Assembly (NCBI GenBank): GCA_030430155.1
Contig: JAUIFV010000021.1
Span: 1 to 41,450, forward strand
Length of the DNA: 41,450 nucleotides
DNA from: Gammaproteobacteria bacterium
GTDB taxonomy: Bacteria; Pseudomonadota; Gammaproteobacteria; Xanthomonadales; SZUA-5
Direction of reading: 5' to 3'
Shown here: in pieces, positions 17,101 to 24,359 of the stretch
Position numbering within the stretch: position 1 is the first letter of the stretch
Layout of the letters: the number at the start of each line of letters is the position of its first letter
Notes under the pieces: generated by a model
Databases searched by the model: none
Seen by the model: the letters and a program-made list of their open reading frames with translations, nothing else
What the model was told of the DNA's origin: nothing
Made by a program: the position numbers and the translations under genes

Positions 17101-17934
17101 TTAGGGCACCCAGATACAGCTCGGCGACCGCTGGGCAATCTCATCGTGTACTGTGATTCCGCCGCGCCATCTCCCATTGACCTTGTACCTATACCCGAGC
17201 CCACGGATTCTCTGAGCGTACCTTGCGCGAATGAGAATGTCCTTTGGGTTGACGTGCACACTTGTGACGTGTCCGACGCAGTAGGTGCTCGTCGCGATTG
17301 GAGTCAAGATAGCCGAGCAAAGGATGTCCGTAATCTGTAGAGGGATGTGGTTCTCGCTGTGCCCGAAGGTTGGCATATCGACAAGGTTTGCATAGGGGTC
17401 GCCACTGATGCGGAACTTCTGCGTAAAGATGGAGTGCGAAACCGAGGAATTGAGTGCAGGGGTTCGATGATCAGCGATCATCAATCCCCTACTACCGGAG
17501 TCCTGGAGAAACCGGTTGAAGCCCTCGCACAGGGCTTGCATTGAGGATGTGTAGACAGCTTGACCTTTGAACATCAAGCCAGGCTTCTTGATGTAGCAAC
17601 GCGAAAGGATCTTTCCGTCATTTCCCTCAACCAAATCGAGCATCTTGTCGATGAACCCAAACACTGCTCTTCGGCGGTTCCGTCGGCGCTTCCTAATCTC
17701 GCTCCGAAGGTCGGACCCCTTGATCTCTTTCTTGGCGACGTCCAAGAAATGGCTGCATCCGCTTCGCAGCGCTGGATTGAATCGTGATTTCAGTGTCAGG
17801 TAGTCTCGCGTAAGCGAGGCTAAGTTCTGTTGCGGAACTATCAGAGCAGCCAGAACCAGGGTAGGTTGAACCGGTGAGTCCGGACCTGGCAGAGTGCCAG
17901 GGCAGCCAGCCTCATCCACGTAGCAGATGTGCAT
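17101..17934 (-). CDS. DUF3800 domain-containing protein
   Basis: A 277-aa protein starting MHICYVDEAGCPG, the N-terminal strand with the conserved D-E-(S/A)-G of DUF3800. A later acidic motif (GLMIADHR) and the family's C-terminal IPLQITDILCSAI match the usual Q-x-x-D motif. DUF3800 proteins are widely associated with mobile or defence loci and are thought to be nuclease-like, but the function is unproven. Base composition is visibly less GC-rich than the flanking genes, a sign of transfer. GGGGG lies just before the ATG, and an elaborate structured leader lies directly upstream on the same strand. It is the last gene of the minus-strand island and is separated from the HamA-like remnant by that leader. 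Confidence 0.85.
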   Translation of the reverse strand: MHICYVDEAGCPGTLPGPDSPVQPTLVLAALIVPQQNLASLTRDYLTLKSRFNPALRSGCSHFLDVAKKEIKGSDLRSEIRKRRRNRRRAVFGFIDKMLDLVEGNDGKILSRCYIKKPGLMFKGQAVYTSSMQALCEGFNRFLQDSGSRGLMIADHRTPALNSSVSHSIFTQKFRISGDPYANLVDMPTFGHSENHIPLQITDILCSAILTPIATSTYCVGHVTSVHVNPKDILIRARYAQRIRGLGYRYKVNGRWRGGITVHDEIAQRSPSCIWVP

Positions 17935-17950
17935 CAGACCCCCGAAACAA

Positions 17951-18050
17951 CTAAGGCCGCTTGCGCGGCCTTAGGAATTGTCGCCCGGAGTTGCTCCGGT
18001 TCGACGGATGACAATTTGTCTCCGGGCATGATGATAGGCGGATTCCGCCA
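17951..18050 (-). ncRNA. Structured leader RNA upstream of the DUF3800 gene (candidate DUF3800-type motif)
   Basis: Read 5' to 3' on the minus strand. First a small hairpin (GGCGG-AAT-CCGCC, 18037-18049). Then GCCCGGAG (18027-18020), AATTGTC (18016-18010), a hairpin CCGGAG-CAA-CTCCGG (17999-17985) whose 3' side lies within CTCCGGGC (17990-17983), then GACAATT (17982-17976). GCCCGGAG/CTCCGGGC and AATTGTC/GACAATT pair in the interleaved order A-B-A'-B', so a pseudoknot or two exclusive folds are possible. Last is a perfect 10-bp helix CTAAGGCCGC/GCGGCCTTAG with a GCAA (GNRA) loop at 17974-17951, followed by TTGTTT. The GNRA loop exists only on the minus strand. I recall that candidate RNAs named DUF3800 motifs have been reported upstream of DUF3800 genes; this matches in position. 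Which motif it is cannot be told by eye. Confidence 0.65.
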
Positions 18051-18116
18051 TGTCAACACCTATTGACAGACATTCATCTTCCAGTCAGCCCGAACATAGC
18101 GTTGATTCATCCAGAG

Positions 18117-18770
18117 CTAGTTGTTCTCCAACTGCACTGCCAACTCGGCATCTGCATCGATGCCCGTCTCGAGCAACCGCGTCGCGATAAAGAGAACCGC
18201 ATGGCGACCAGGACGTCCACCGTCACGGTCAAGAGCGTCGGCGGCATTATTGACCACTGCTTGCGTTAGCTTCACTCAGCTCTTGGACTCGCCCTTCAGG
18301 AGTGCAGCCAGTGTGCCGCTGGAGTCAACGCGAACGCCGACGACGTCGTCACCGCGAAGGGCCATGTTGCGGCCATCCTTCCAACGGCGGCGGCGAACCG
18401 GGACCGTGAAGCCAAGAGTCTGCTCGGCAACCTCCGTGGCGAGCACGTCGCCGAAGTCGCCCGAACGAGCGGCCTTCGTCTTCGGCGGCAACTCGCGGAG
18501 GATCTTTGCGGTTGCAGTGGCTCCAAGATCAGCCACTCGCTGCGCAGCAATCTCAGGCGATACGTAATGGGTGCGAACAAGCGCACGGACATCATTGAAG
18601 ACGGAGGTGCGAACGCCCGCCTGTTCGGTCATGACGTTCAGCGGATGCTTGCCGACCGAAGAGCTGTTTATGGAAAGCCACCGCTTAAGCACGTGCAGCG
18701 GTGGCGATGGCTTCTTCGCAGGCGGCGACGACCGGACCTTCTTGGCCTTGTTCGTGGATGTCGTCGTCAC
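18117..18770 (-). pseudogene. HamA-like (DUF1837) nuclease gene, broken by an internal TGA and 3' truncated
   Basis: From a GTG whose last bases overlap the stop of the nuclease gene (GTGA), the frame gives 164 residues. A helical N-terminal part (HYVSPEIAAQRVADLGATATAKI) precedes a PD-(D/E)xK-like core: RSGDFGDVLATEVAE, VPVRRRRWKDGRNMALRGDD (D141, D142) and LKGESKS (E161-x-K163). TGA follows at 18278-18276, but the same frame stays open for 52 more codons that look genuine: KLTQAVVNNAADALDRDGG and AVLFIATRLLETG, ending at TAG 18117. Relatives have Arg after E-x-KS, so CGA to TGA is the likely lesion. The last ~90 residues expected of this family (ending near an anti-phage HamA C-terminal domain) are missing; the DUF3800 unit begins there. 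HamA is the nuclease of Hachiman defence. Here it would be a third component of the Argonaute operon, probably inactive. Confidence 0.7.
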
Positions 18771-20020
18771 GGCGTGCCACCCCCATCTGGCGCACTTGCC
18801 GGTCCTACAGGCGCTGACTCCATCTTCGAAGGGCGGCTGACGACGACCACTCCAGCGACGCGATCGAGCTTTTCCAGGCCCTGGATGAGCGTGGCGTGCT
18901 CTTCGGTGCGCGCGGCATCATCCCAGACGAACGCGACCATTCGGTCGTATTGGCTGCCCTGCGGGAAGTACATCGCGGCGTCCTGTGCGAGCTCCCGCTG
19001 GATCTCCTGGAGGCTCTTTTTGGCCCGCGCGAACTTCGCCTCGATGATGAGCTTCAGCGACGGGATGACGAGGTCTGCACGCGGCTGCGAGAAGCCGACT
19101 TTGGTCGAGTAGCCTTCGCTCTCGAGGTCTGGGAACAGCGGGGCGAGGACGGCCCAGAGCATATTTTGTACGTGGTACTCGTGATCGACGTGCCACATGC
19201 GAGCTTGGCTCGTTTTCGTCCGGGGCGTCTCCTCCCATGTCCAATCGCGGAGCGAGCGCTGGACGTTGCGGAGCAGCGCGAGCACGTCGTTGACCGTCAT
19301 CACGTCGGTGCGGATGGTTCGCACTACGCTGACCTTCACCCGCGACAAGGCAGCAAGCAGGAACGTCGCCCCTATCTGGTCCACGTGGGCGTGGTGCTCA
19401 AGGACCGCCGCCGTGACCGCTCGGTGGTCCTTCGCAGTGAGGACCTCGGTGTCCGACGCCACGGCGACTCTCGTCACGCAGCAGGCTTCTGACAGCTCCG
19501 GCGGTTGAGTGCGCTGCGCTCCCAAGAGCTGCGCGGCAACGTGGAGCTGGGCGCGCTCCCAGGTTTCCAGATGCTTGTCGAACTTGTCGAGGACCGATGC
19601 GAGCCAGGTACGCATCGCGGCCTGGCGGCTGGAGTCGGCCGAACGCAGGAGGGCCGACACCACTGCGAGGATTGCCGGAGGGTCGGCCGCAAGCCCGACC
19701 GCGGCACCGTCGACCTCGATGGCAGCTCCCAGGGCCCAATCGATTCCTTCGTTGAACGCGACCGTCGGATCGTCGTCGGGGGTTTTCATCGCGCTCGCCA
19801 ACGCCAGCGCGGTCACCGCTTGATACGAGCGCGGCGCGCCTCCTTGCTTCATCTGGTGCCATTGAGCGACGGTGCCCTGGGTGAGGCTGTGGGCGTCCGC
19901 TCCCCACATGTTCGGCAATAGCCAGCTGACGACGAGGCGATCGAGGACCGAACCACCTCGCAACTTGTCGACCTCGCGGCTTAGCACAGCCTCCGCGTCC
20001 CCGAGGAGCATGTCCCCCAT
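18767..20020 (-). CDS. PD-(D/E)xK nuclease, DpnII/MboI-like, Argonaute-associated
   Basis: A 417-aa protein. The first ~260 residues are mostly helical and not recognised. The C-terminal ~150 residues form a restriction-endonuclease-like core: E281 in DHEYHVQNMLWAVL, D316 in QPRADLVIP, and E327-A-K329 in LKLIIEAKFAR. Then come a helix (QEIQRELAQDAAMYF) and a strand VAFVWDDAARTEE, the arrangement of the DpnII/MboI-type PD-(D/E)xK family also found on defence effectors. The start is ATG 20020, five bases after the Argonaute stop; ATG 20011, which has GGGGGAC in front of it, is the alternative. The stop overlaps the next gene (GTGA). The gene arrangement implies a DNA-cutting effector controlled by the Argonaute; that is inference. 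The frame extends upstream into the Argonaute gene, but that part is a shadow. Confidence 0.8.
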   Translation of the reverse strand: MGDMLLGDAEAVLSREVDKLRGGSVLDRLVVSWLLPNMWGADAHSLTQGTVAQWHQMKQGGAPRSYQAVTALALASAMKTPDDDPTVAFNEGIDWALGAAIEVDGAAVGLAADPPAILAVVSALLRSADSSRQAAMRTWLASVLDKFDKHLETWERAQLHVAAQLLGAQRTQPPELSEACCVTRVAVASDTEVLTAKDHRAVTAAVLEHHAHVDQIGATFLLAALSRVKVSVVRTIRTDVMTVNDVLALLRNVQRSLRDWTWEETPRTKTSQARMWHVDHEYHVQNMLWAVLAPLFPDLESEGYSTKVGFSQPRADLVIPSLKLIIEAKFARAKKSLQEIQRELAQDAAMYFPQGSQYDRMVAFVWDDAARTEEHATLIQGLEKLDRVAGVVVVSRPSKMESAPVGPASAPDGGGTP

Positions 20021-20025
20021 GCCGC

Positions 20026-22383
20026 TCACAAGAACCACCTCGTCGTGCCGATCTGCCCGTAGAGGACGTCCGGGTTCCACCGCGTCGTCGTTCCCAGCCG
20101 CCCCATGTATCGGGCGATGAGCTGCGAGTAGCTGACCGTCACCGGCATTGAGGCAGGTTGGAAGCCGCGCCACGAATGACTCGCGAACAGCATCACCTGC
20201 TGTCCAAGGTACCGCAGATCACGGAACGTGGATGCGCGGTGCAGATGCAGCCGCAGAGGAACCGGAGCACCATCGGTGGGGCGCTTCAACTCCTTGGCGC
20301 CGGTCGCGCCGACGAGCATGTCCCTGTCAGAGAGCGCCACCATGAGCCCGCGCTCGGGCACGAACACGCCCTTCACCTTGCCGCTTTGGCCGACAGGAAC
20401 ACCATGCGCGTTCCGGTTGAAGAGCTGCAGGTTCGTATCGCCCGCGACGTGAAGGAACGCGAACTCTAGTTGGAAGTCGGAGAGTTCCTCCGCCAGGCGA
20501 GTAACTGCCCGCGCCTCGTTGTCTCGCAGCGGCTTGAACGCATGGAAGATGAGGCGAACGCGCTCGCCCTTCTGCCAGTTCCGCTCCTTCCTGACGCGCT
20601 CGAGCGAAAACCGCAACGAGGAGAGCATCTCGTCCGAGTATTCGTCGAAGGCAACCGCCTTGGAGACAGTGTGGAGGAAGTACGACCCATCCCCGCTGAA
20701 GACGGTTGTGAAACCGACAAGTCTTGCGCCCTGGGACAGTCGGCTCGTCCGAACCCGCGAGCTGGAGATTCCGACGACGAGCTCATGCGTCGTCGTCGGG
20801 TCGGCACGCAAGAGCCACGGAATTCCCCCGAGCTTCGCGTACGTCGCGAGACTCATGTTGCTAAGCGTGTACGCGAGCTGTTTTTGGTTGGGGGTCCGGG
20901 AAGTCTCGAAGCGGAATTGCTGGATCGAGATTTGCTGCGTGAGAAAAAACGCCTTTGTCACGAGATACGGGTTGTCGTCACCGCGCAACTGATGCGTGCG
21001 GTCCTCGACCTGCACAAAAGCGAGGTCCCATTCATGTCCGTTGTCGCGCGCGGATTGGAGCGCCCGCTGCGAAGCCTCGTGGTAAGCGGCGGAAGTCCCG
21101 TTGCGCGCGGTGAAGGGCACCGGCTGGCAGTCATCGAAGCCGTACGTGCGCAGAAATCCCCGCGAAAAGACGCTGTTCGGAATGCCGTGCAGGAACTTGT
21201 ACATCAACTGCTCGGCGACTCCCTGCTGCGACGCTTGGCAGATAAGGCAGACGCGCGGTGTGCGGGGGATCGGGGCAGAGCGGCTATAGGGACCGAACTC
21301 GGCGATACCGTGACTAGAAGATCGGTGCGTTTTGCGTCCTGCAGCATCGAAAACGAAGACGGCAGCCTCAGCTCGGCGCACGGTGGACGTCCCGTTCAGC
21401 CACTGGGTGGGATTCACGAAACGTCCAACCGTTGCATGCACTCCTGGTGCGATCTTGAGCGGCTCCTTCCGAAGAATCTCGCACGCACTATCAAGCCGTT
21501 TGACCCATGATGAGCCCTCATGGACGGCGGCGGCATTGTCTTTCATGTCGGTCTTCGCGCTGAGCCAACGGCCACGTCCGAGCGCGTACTCGAGCAGGCG
21601 GCCAATGTTCGCCTTCGAGGCCTCATTGTAGAGCTTGTCGGCATCGACCGCGAACGTGCTGCCGTCGTCCGCCTCGACGGTCGCCGTACCGCGGGTTACC
21701 CCACGAAGGACCCCTCGAAGACGCAGCTCGGGTAGGACTCGCTCATCCGGGATCGCTTCGAGTCTTCCAGCGTATGCGCCCCGAAGGTCAACTCCCCATG
21801 TTGCCAACTCGCCCACCGACGCACTGATCCTCTGCTGGACGGACACCCCGAGCGCGACGGCGGTAACCGTCAATGCGTCGCGGGACGCATTAGGTGGACG
21901 AAACGCTTGTGCCCAGAAGCTGTACGCAACGCGCGCGTCAATTGCGCGCACGACCTTTGGGTGAGTGCTCTCCAAGGCCCATCGCTCACCCGGTCCGACG
22001 AAGTCGCTTGATGCGGTCGAAAGCACTTGAACCGGTTTGCCTCGAATGAGCGGTCGTCTCCGCGCAAACATTCGACGCAGGAGTGCCTCGCGCCAGAGGT
22101 TGCACGCCATACCAGGGTGGTCGCGGAGAAGCAGTGTTCTTCGCAGCTCGCTGAGACGGGGTGCGTTCTCATCGATCGCAACTGCAAGGATCTCGTCTCC
22201 CTCGGCGCGAAATACGTGCGTTGCCCGATGGCTGCGACTGAGCTCAGCGAGTCTCGAGGTTCGGGGCAATATCTCCGCAACAACCGCTGCGTCCCCAAAA
22301 TCGAGGACGGCGGCGTTAATAAAGAGGCCCTTTCCGGCGGCATCGTCAATGGTGAAGTTCGCGCGTTGGTCAACGTCGCTCAA
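20026..22383 (-). CDS. Prokaryotic Argonaute with catalytically inactive PIWI domain (long, RsAgo-like)
   Basis: A 785-aa protein. The start is TTG 22383 with AGGGGG upstream. N-terminal and linker regions span roughly 1-370 (HPKVVRAIDARVAYSFWAQAF at about 141-161, and a possible reduced PAZ around 220-260). The MID domain (about 375-525) carries the guide 5'-end pocket motif NPYLVTK (Y473, K477) and Q489/Q490, and it ends in the hallmark YAKLGGIPWLL (K517). The PIWI domain (530-785) has the expected strands, but VVGISSSR has Ser540 where active enzymes have the first Asp, and IFHAFKPLRDNE lacks the Asp after the His. It ends with the family-typical PVTVSYSQLIARYMGRL and WNPDVLYGQIGTTRWFL. 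Length and inactivity fit long-B Argonautes. It should bind guide and target without cutting, and it leads a tight operon with a nuclease and a HamA-like gene. Confidence 0.88.
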   Translation of the reverse strand: MSDVDQRANFTIDDAAGKGLFINAAVLDFGDAAVVAEILPRTSRLAELSRSHRATHVFRAEGDEILAVAIDENAPRLSELRRTLLLRDHPGMACNLWREALLRRMFARRRPLIRGKPVQVLSTASSDFVGPGERWALESTHPKVVRAIDARVAYSFWAQAFRPPNASRDALTVTAVALGVSVQQRISASVGELATWGVDLRGAYAGRLEAIPDERVLPELRLRGVLRGVTRGTATVEADDGSTFAVDADKLYNEASKANIGRLLEYALGRGRWLSAKTDMKDNAAAVHEGSSWVKRLDSACEILRKEPLKIAPGVHATVGRFVNPTQWLNGTSTVRRAEAAVFVFDAAGRKTHRSSSHGIAEFGPYSRSAPIPRTPRVCLICQASQQGVAEQLMYKFLHGIPNSVFSRGFLRTYGFDDCQPVPFTARNGTSAAYHEASQRALQSARDNGHEWDLAFVQVEDRTHQLRGDDNPYLVTKAFFLTQQISIQQFRFETSRTPNQKQLAYTLSNMSLATYAKLGGIPWLLRADPTTTHELVVGISSSRVRTSRLSQGARLVGFTTVFSGDGSYFLHTVSKAVAFDEYSDEMLSSLRFSLERVRKERNWQKGERVRLIFHAFKPLRDNEARAVTRLAEELSDFQLEFAFLHVAGDTNLQLFNRNAHGVPVGQSGKVKGVFVPERGLMVALSDRDMLVGATGAKELKRPTDGAPVPLRLHLHRASTFRDLRYLGQQVMLFASHSWRGFQPASMPVTVSYSQLIARYMGRLGTTTRWNPDVLYGQIGTTRWFL

Positions 22384-22965
22384 GTGTCCCCCTCGGTTAG
22401 CGGATCATGCATCCTGACAGACAAGAGAGGATAGAAGCTGATGCTCGGTCCGCGCCTGAACAAATGCGCATTGTCGCCTGCACACACCTCGCGGACTCGC
22501 GGCGCGGACTAGACTGGTCTGAACGGAACTGAAGCGTGCAGGTCACATGCGCCGAGATTGGCTTGTACCGAGTGATCGACGCAGCAAAATTCATCCTCGT
22601 CGATACCGAGAGAATCGATCAGCCGTGGTTGCTGGGATTCCGCGCTGCCCGACTGCTGGCTCAGCGACCGAATTCTCCCCAACCGGCCAGAACGACCGGA
22701 GCCGTGAATGCTGCCCACAAGGATCGACGGGGTCGGCAAGAGAAGATTGGACTTGACCATTGATGAATCCAGAACTTTCCAACACCCACCCTCTCTCCAA
22801 GGCTGCCTGCAACCTCACACTGCGCCCAGCGCGCTATTCCTCTCACCAACTCTGGCCGCGGGCGTCGTCTAGGCCGATGCACACCGCCCAACCACCCTCA
22901 ATCGCACGCCCTCTAACGTAAACTCGTCGGAGTAGAGTACTCATGACACGTGCAGCTACCGCTTC
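22384..22965. other. ~580-bp region upstream of the Argonaute operon, no supportable gene
   Basis: Short frames on both strands here (for example around 22509-22763) have no recognisable motif, ribosome site or signal peptide. The region must contain the Argonaute promoter. TTGTCT followed 17 bases later by GCTAAC on the minus strand (about 22431-22403) is a weak candidate only. It probably marks the right edge of the island, because the next recognisable sequence belongs to the chromosomal transporter family. Confidence 0.5.
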
Positions 22966-23168
22966 TCCAACTCCGCCAACGCCCGCTGCGCCCAACAACG
23001 AGTACGCGGCGCGGATGACTAAGCAGCGAGCGCAGCAGTCCCTCATAGTCCGGGTCCTTGAGGGCGGCGACCAGGGCCAGGGCCTTGATCCTTAGCTGGT
23101 CGACTGCGCCAAGTAGCAGTGAGCTCAGACAGGCCATGGCGCCCGGCGGTGGCGGTGCGTTGATTTGC
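22966..23168 (-). pseudogene. Remnant copy of the 3' end of the nucleotide-transporter/HEAT gene
   Basis: On the minus strand it reads QINAPPPPGAMACLSSLLLG and then DQLRIKALALVAALKDPDY, LLRSLLSHPRR, matching the C-terminal ~75 residues of the transporter encoded at 24360-27215 with only a handful of substitutions. After HPRR the frame shifts; the neighbouring frame continues CWAQRALAELEKR and a stop, matching SWAQKALTGLSANP of the full gene. There is no start codon or upstream part. It is a decayed partial duplicate lying about 1.2 kb downstream of the intact gene in the same orientation, with the 319-aa hypothetical gene between. Confidence 0.8.
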
Positions 23169-23290
23169 AGGAAACCATCGGGGTCTAGCTTCGTAGCATG
23201 CCTCGCCCCCCTCCTAGCGAGAGGACCAATGGGATCGAACCAATCCCCGAAGGCACCCCGGGAGGGCGGCATGCCTGGCGGTCGAGCACC

Positions 23291-24250
23291 CTACCCGCCA
23301 TAAACATACACATGAAAACTGTAATCCGCCGGGCCGTTCGGATAGTCCGAATCGCCGGACGGGTCCTTGTCGGTGCCGTACAGGCGCAGGGTGGTGGGGT
23401 TGGCGATTTGCAGGCCCATGCCGTTGCGCCAGTCCGAGCCGTTCCAACCGGTGTAGTGGGTGACCAGGGTGGGTTTGCCGTAGTTGGAGCCGTTGCTGGT
23501 GTCGACGCTGTACAGCCATAGCTCCTCGTCTTCGCGAAAGCCCATCACGTAGACCACGTCGCCGCTGCTGGTCTGCTCGGTGACCATGGCGAAGCCCTGG
23601 AACTGGTCGCCGCAGTCGAAGGCACTGCCGGTGTAGGTGTGCACAAACTCCCAGCCGCTGGCGCTGGCCAGGCCGGCGGCGGGGGCGCGGTAGATGTACA
23701 TCTGATAGTCATCGTACTGGTAGACCATCAGAATGCACTGCTCTACGCCGCTGCCGTCGGTATAGGTGGTGATTGCCACCGCCGAGGCCTTGTTGGCCGG
23801 CATCGTCAGGTTGTACAGGTGCACCGGTGCGGCGAGGTTGCCGACGTTGTAGAAGGCCACCTTGGCCGAGCCGCTATCGCGCTCCAGCGGCACCGGCAGC
23901 AGGTCGCCGAGCATCTGGATCCCGGCGGCGTGAAAGTAGTTGGCGTCCGGCACCACCACCGAACGAACGTCGGCGTGGCCGCTGGCGCTGGCCTGGGAAA
24001 AGCCCGAGAAATAGCCTTGCGTGCTGCTGGCGCTGATGCAGCCGTTGGCCAAGGTGGCGCCGTCGCCGTTGTAGGGGGCGATGCCCTGGTAGTGCCATTC
24101 GACGGCGTGGAAGGGGTTGAGCGAGAACCACGGCGGAATGGGAATGGTGCCGTCGACGGTGCACTTGAGCGGGTTGCTGCGCGGAATGGTGTTGAGTAGG
24201 TTGGGTACGGAGGTTTGAGTGCCGTCGATCTTCGGGTTGGCCAAGAGCAT
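23291..24250 (-). CDS. Hypothetical protein, probably 5'-truncated
   Basis: A 319-aa protein, M1 at 24250. The residues before this ATG (SDCAHSQPWTTH) stay in frame and look coding up to a TGA at about 24304. No start codon or ribosome site is found there, so the true N-terminus may be missing. The protein has many Trp, Tyr and Asp residues and beta-rich segments (MVYQYDDYQMYIYRAP, YVMGFREDEELWLYSVDTS) that suggest a secreted beta-propeller-like or lectin-like fold, but I recognise no family. It ends FHVYVYGG. It lies between the intact transporter gene and a fragment of that gene, so it may have been caught in the same duplication or recombination. Confidence 0.55.
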   Translation of the reverse strand: MLLANPKIDGTQTSVPNLLNTIPRSNPLKCTVDGTIPIPPWFSLNPFHAVEWHYQGIAPYNGDGATLANGCISASSTQGYFSGFSQASASGHADVRSVVVPDANYFHAAGIQMLGDLLPVPLERDSGSAKVAFYNVGNLAAPVHLYNLTMPANKASAVAITTYTDGSGVEQCILMVYQYDDYQMYIYRAPAAGLASASGWEFVHTYTGSAFDCGDQFQGFAMVTEQTSSGDVVYVMGFREDEELWLYSVDTSNGSNYGKPTLVTHYTGWNGSDWRNGMGLQIANPTTLRLYGTDKDPSGDSDYPNGPADYSFHVYVYGG

Positions 24251-24359
24251 GTGGGTGGTCCAAGGCTGCGAGTGAGCACAATCACTGTGACCTGGAGCTC
24301 AGATCTCTCATCCAATCGGCGAGTGGATGACTCGCTGTTGTCTCAGCCAGTCGGATTGA

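Noticed and set aside
17951-17974. The CTAAGGCCGC hairpin as a plain terminator for the HamA-like operon
   Set aside because: Its GNRA loop exists on the minus strand, so it could end Argonaute-operon transcripts; however, it is embedded in a larger interleaved structure just before the DUF3800 ribosome site, so a leader RNA is the better description.
18276-18278. TGA in the HamA-like gene as a selenocysteine codon or programmed readthrough
   Set aside because: No SECIS-like hairpin was identified directly after it and the family has Arg at this position; a nonsense change from CGA is simpler.
20021-20173. N-terminal extension of the nuclease from an ATG at 20173
   Set aside because: These 51 codons lie inside the conserved end of the Argonaute gene in another frame and look random; ATG 20020 right after the Argonaute stop is the natural start.
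20026-22383. Classification of the PIWI protein as a PIWI-RE family member
   Set aside because: That family comes with a DinG-type helicase gene and other sequence marks; the KLGGIPW and NPYxxTK MID features and the neighbours here fit a long Argonaute instead.
22509-22763. Small open frames (75-83 codons) on both strands upstream of the Argonaute gene
   Set aside because: No ribosome site, no recognisable domain and mutually overlapping; most likely non-coding.
23226-23248. tRNA-like T-arm (GGTTCGATCCC on the minus strand), as at the end of a tRNA or attachment site
   Set aside because: Only the T-loop fits; the stem has a mismatch, and no matching acceptor, D-arm or anticodon arm is found upstream. 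No integrase lies nearby.
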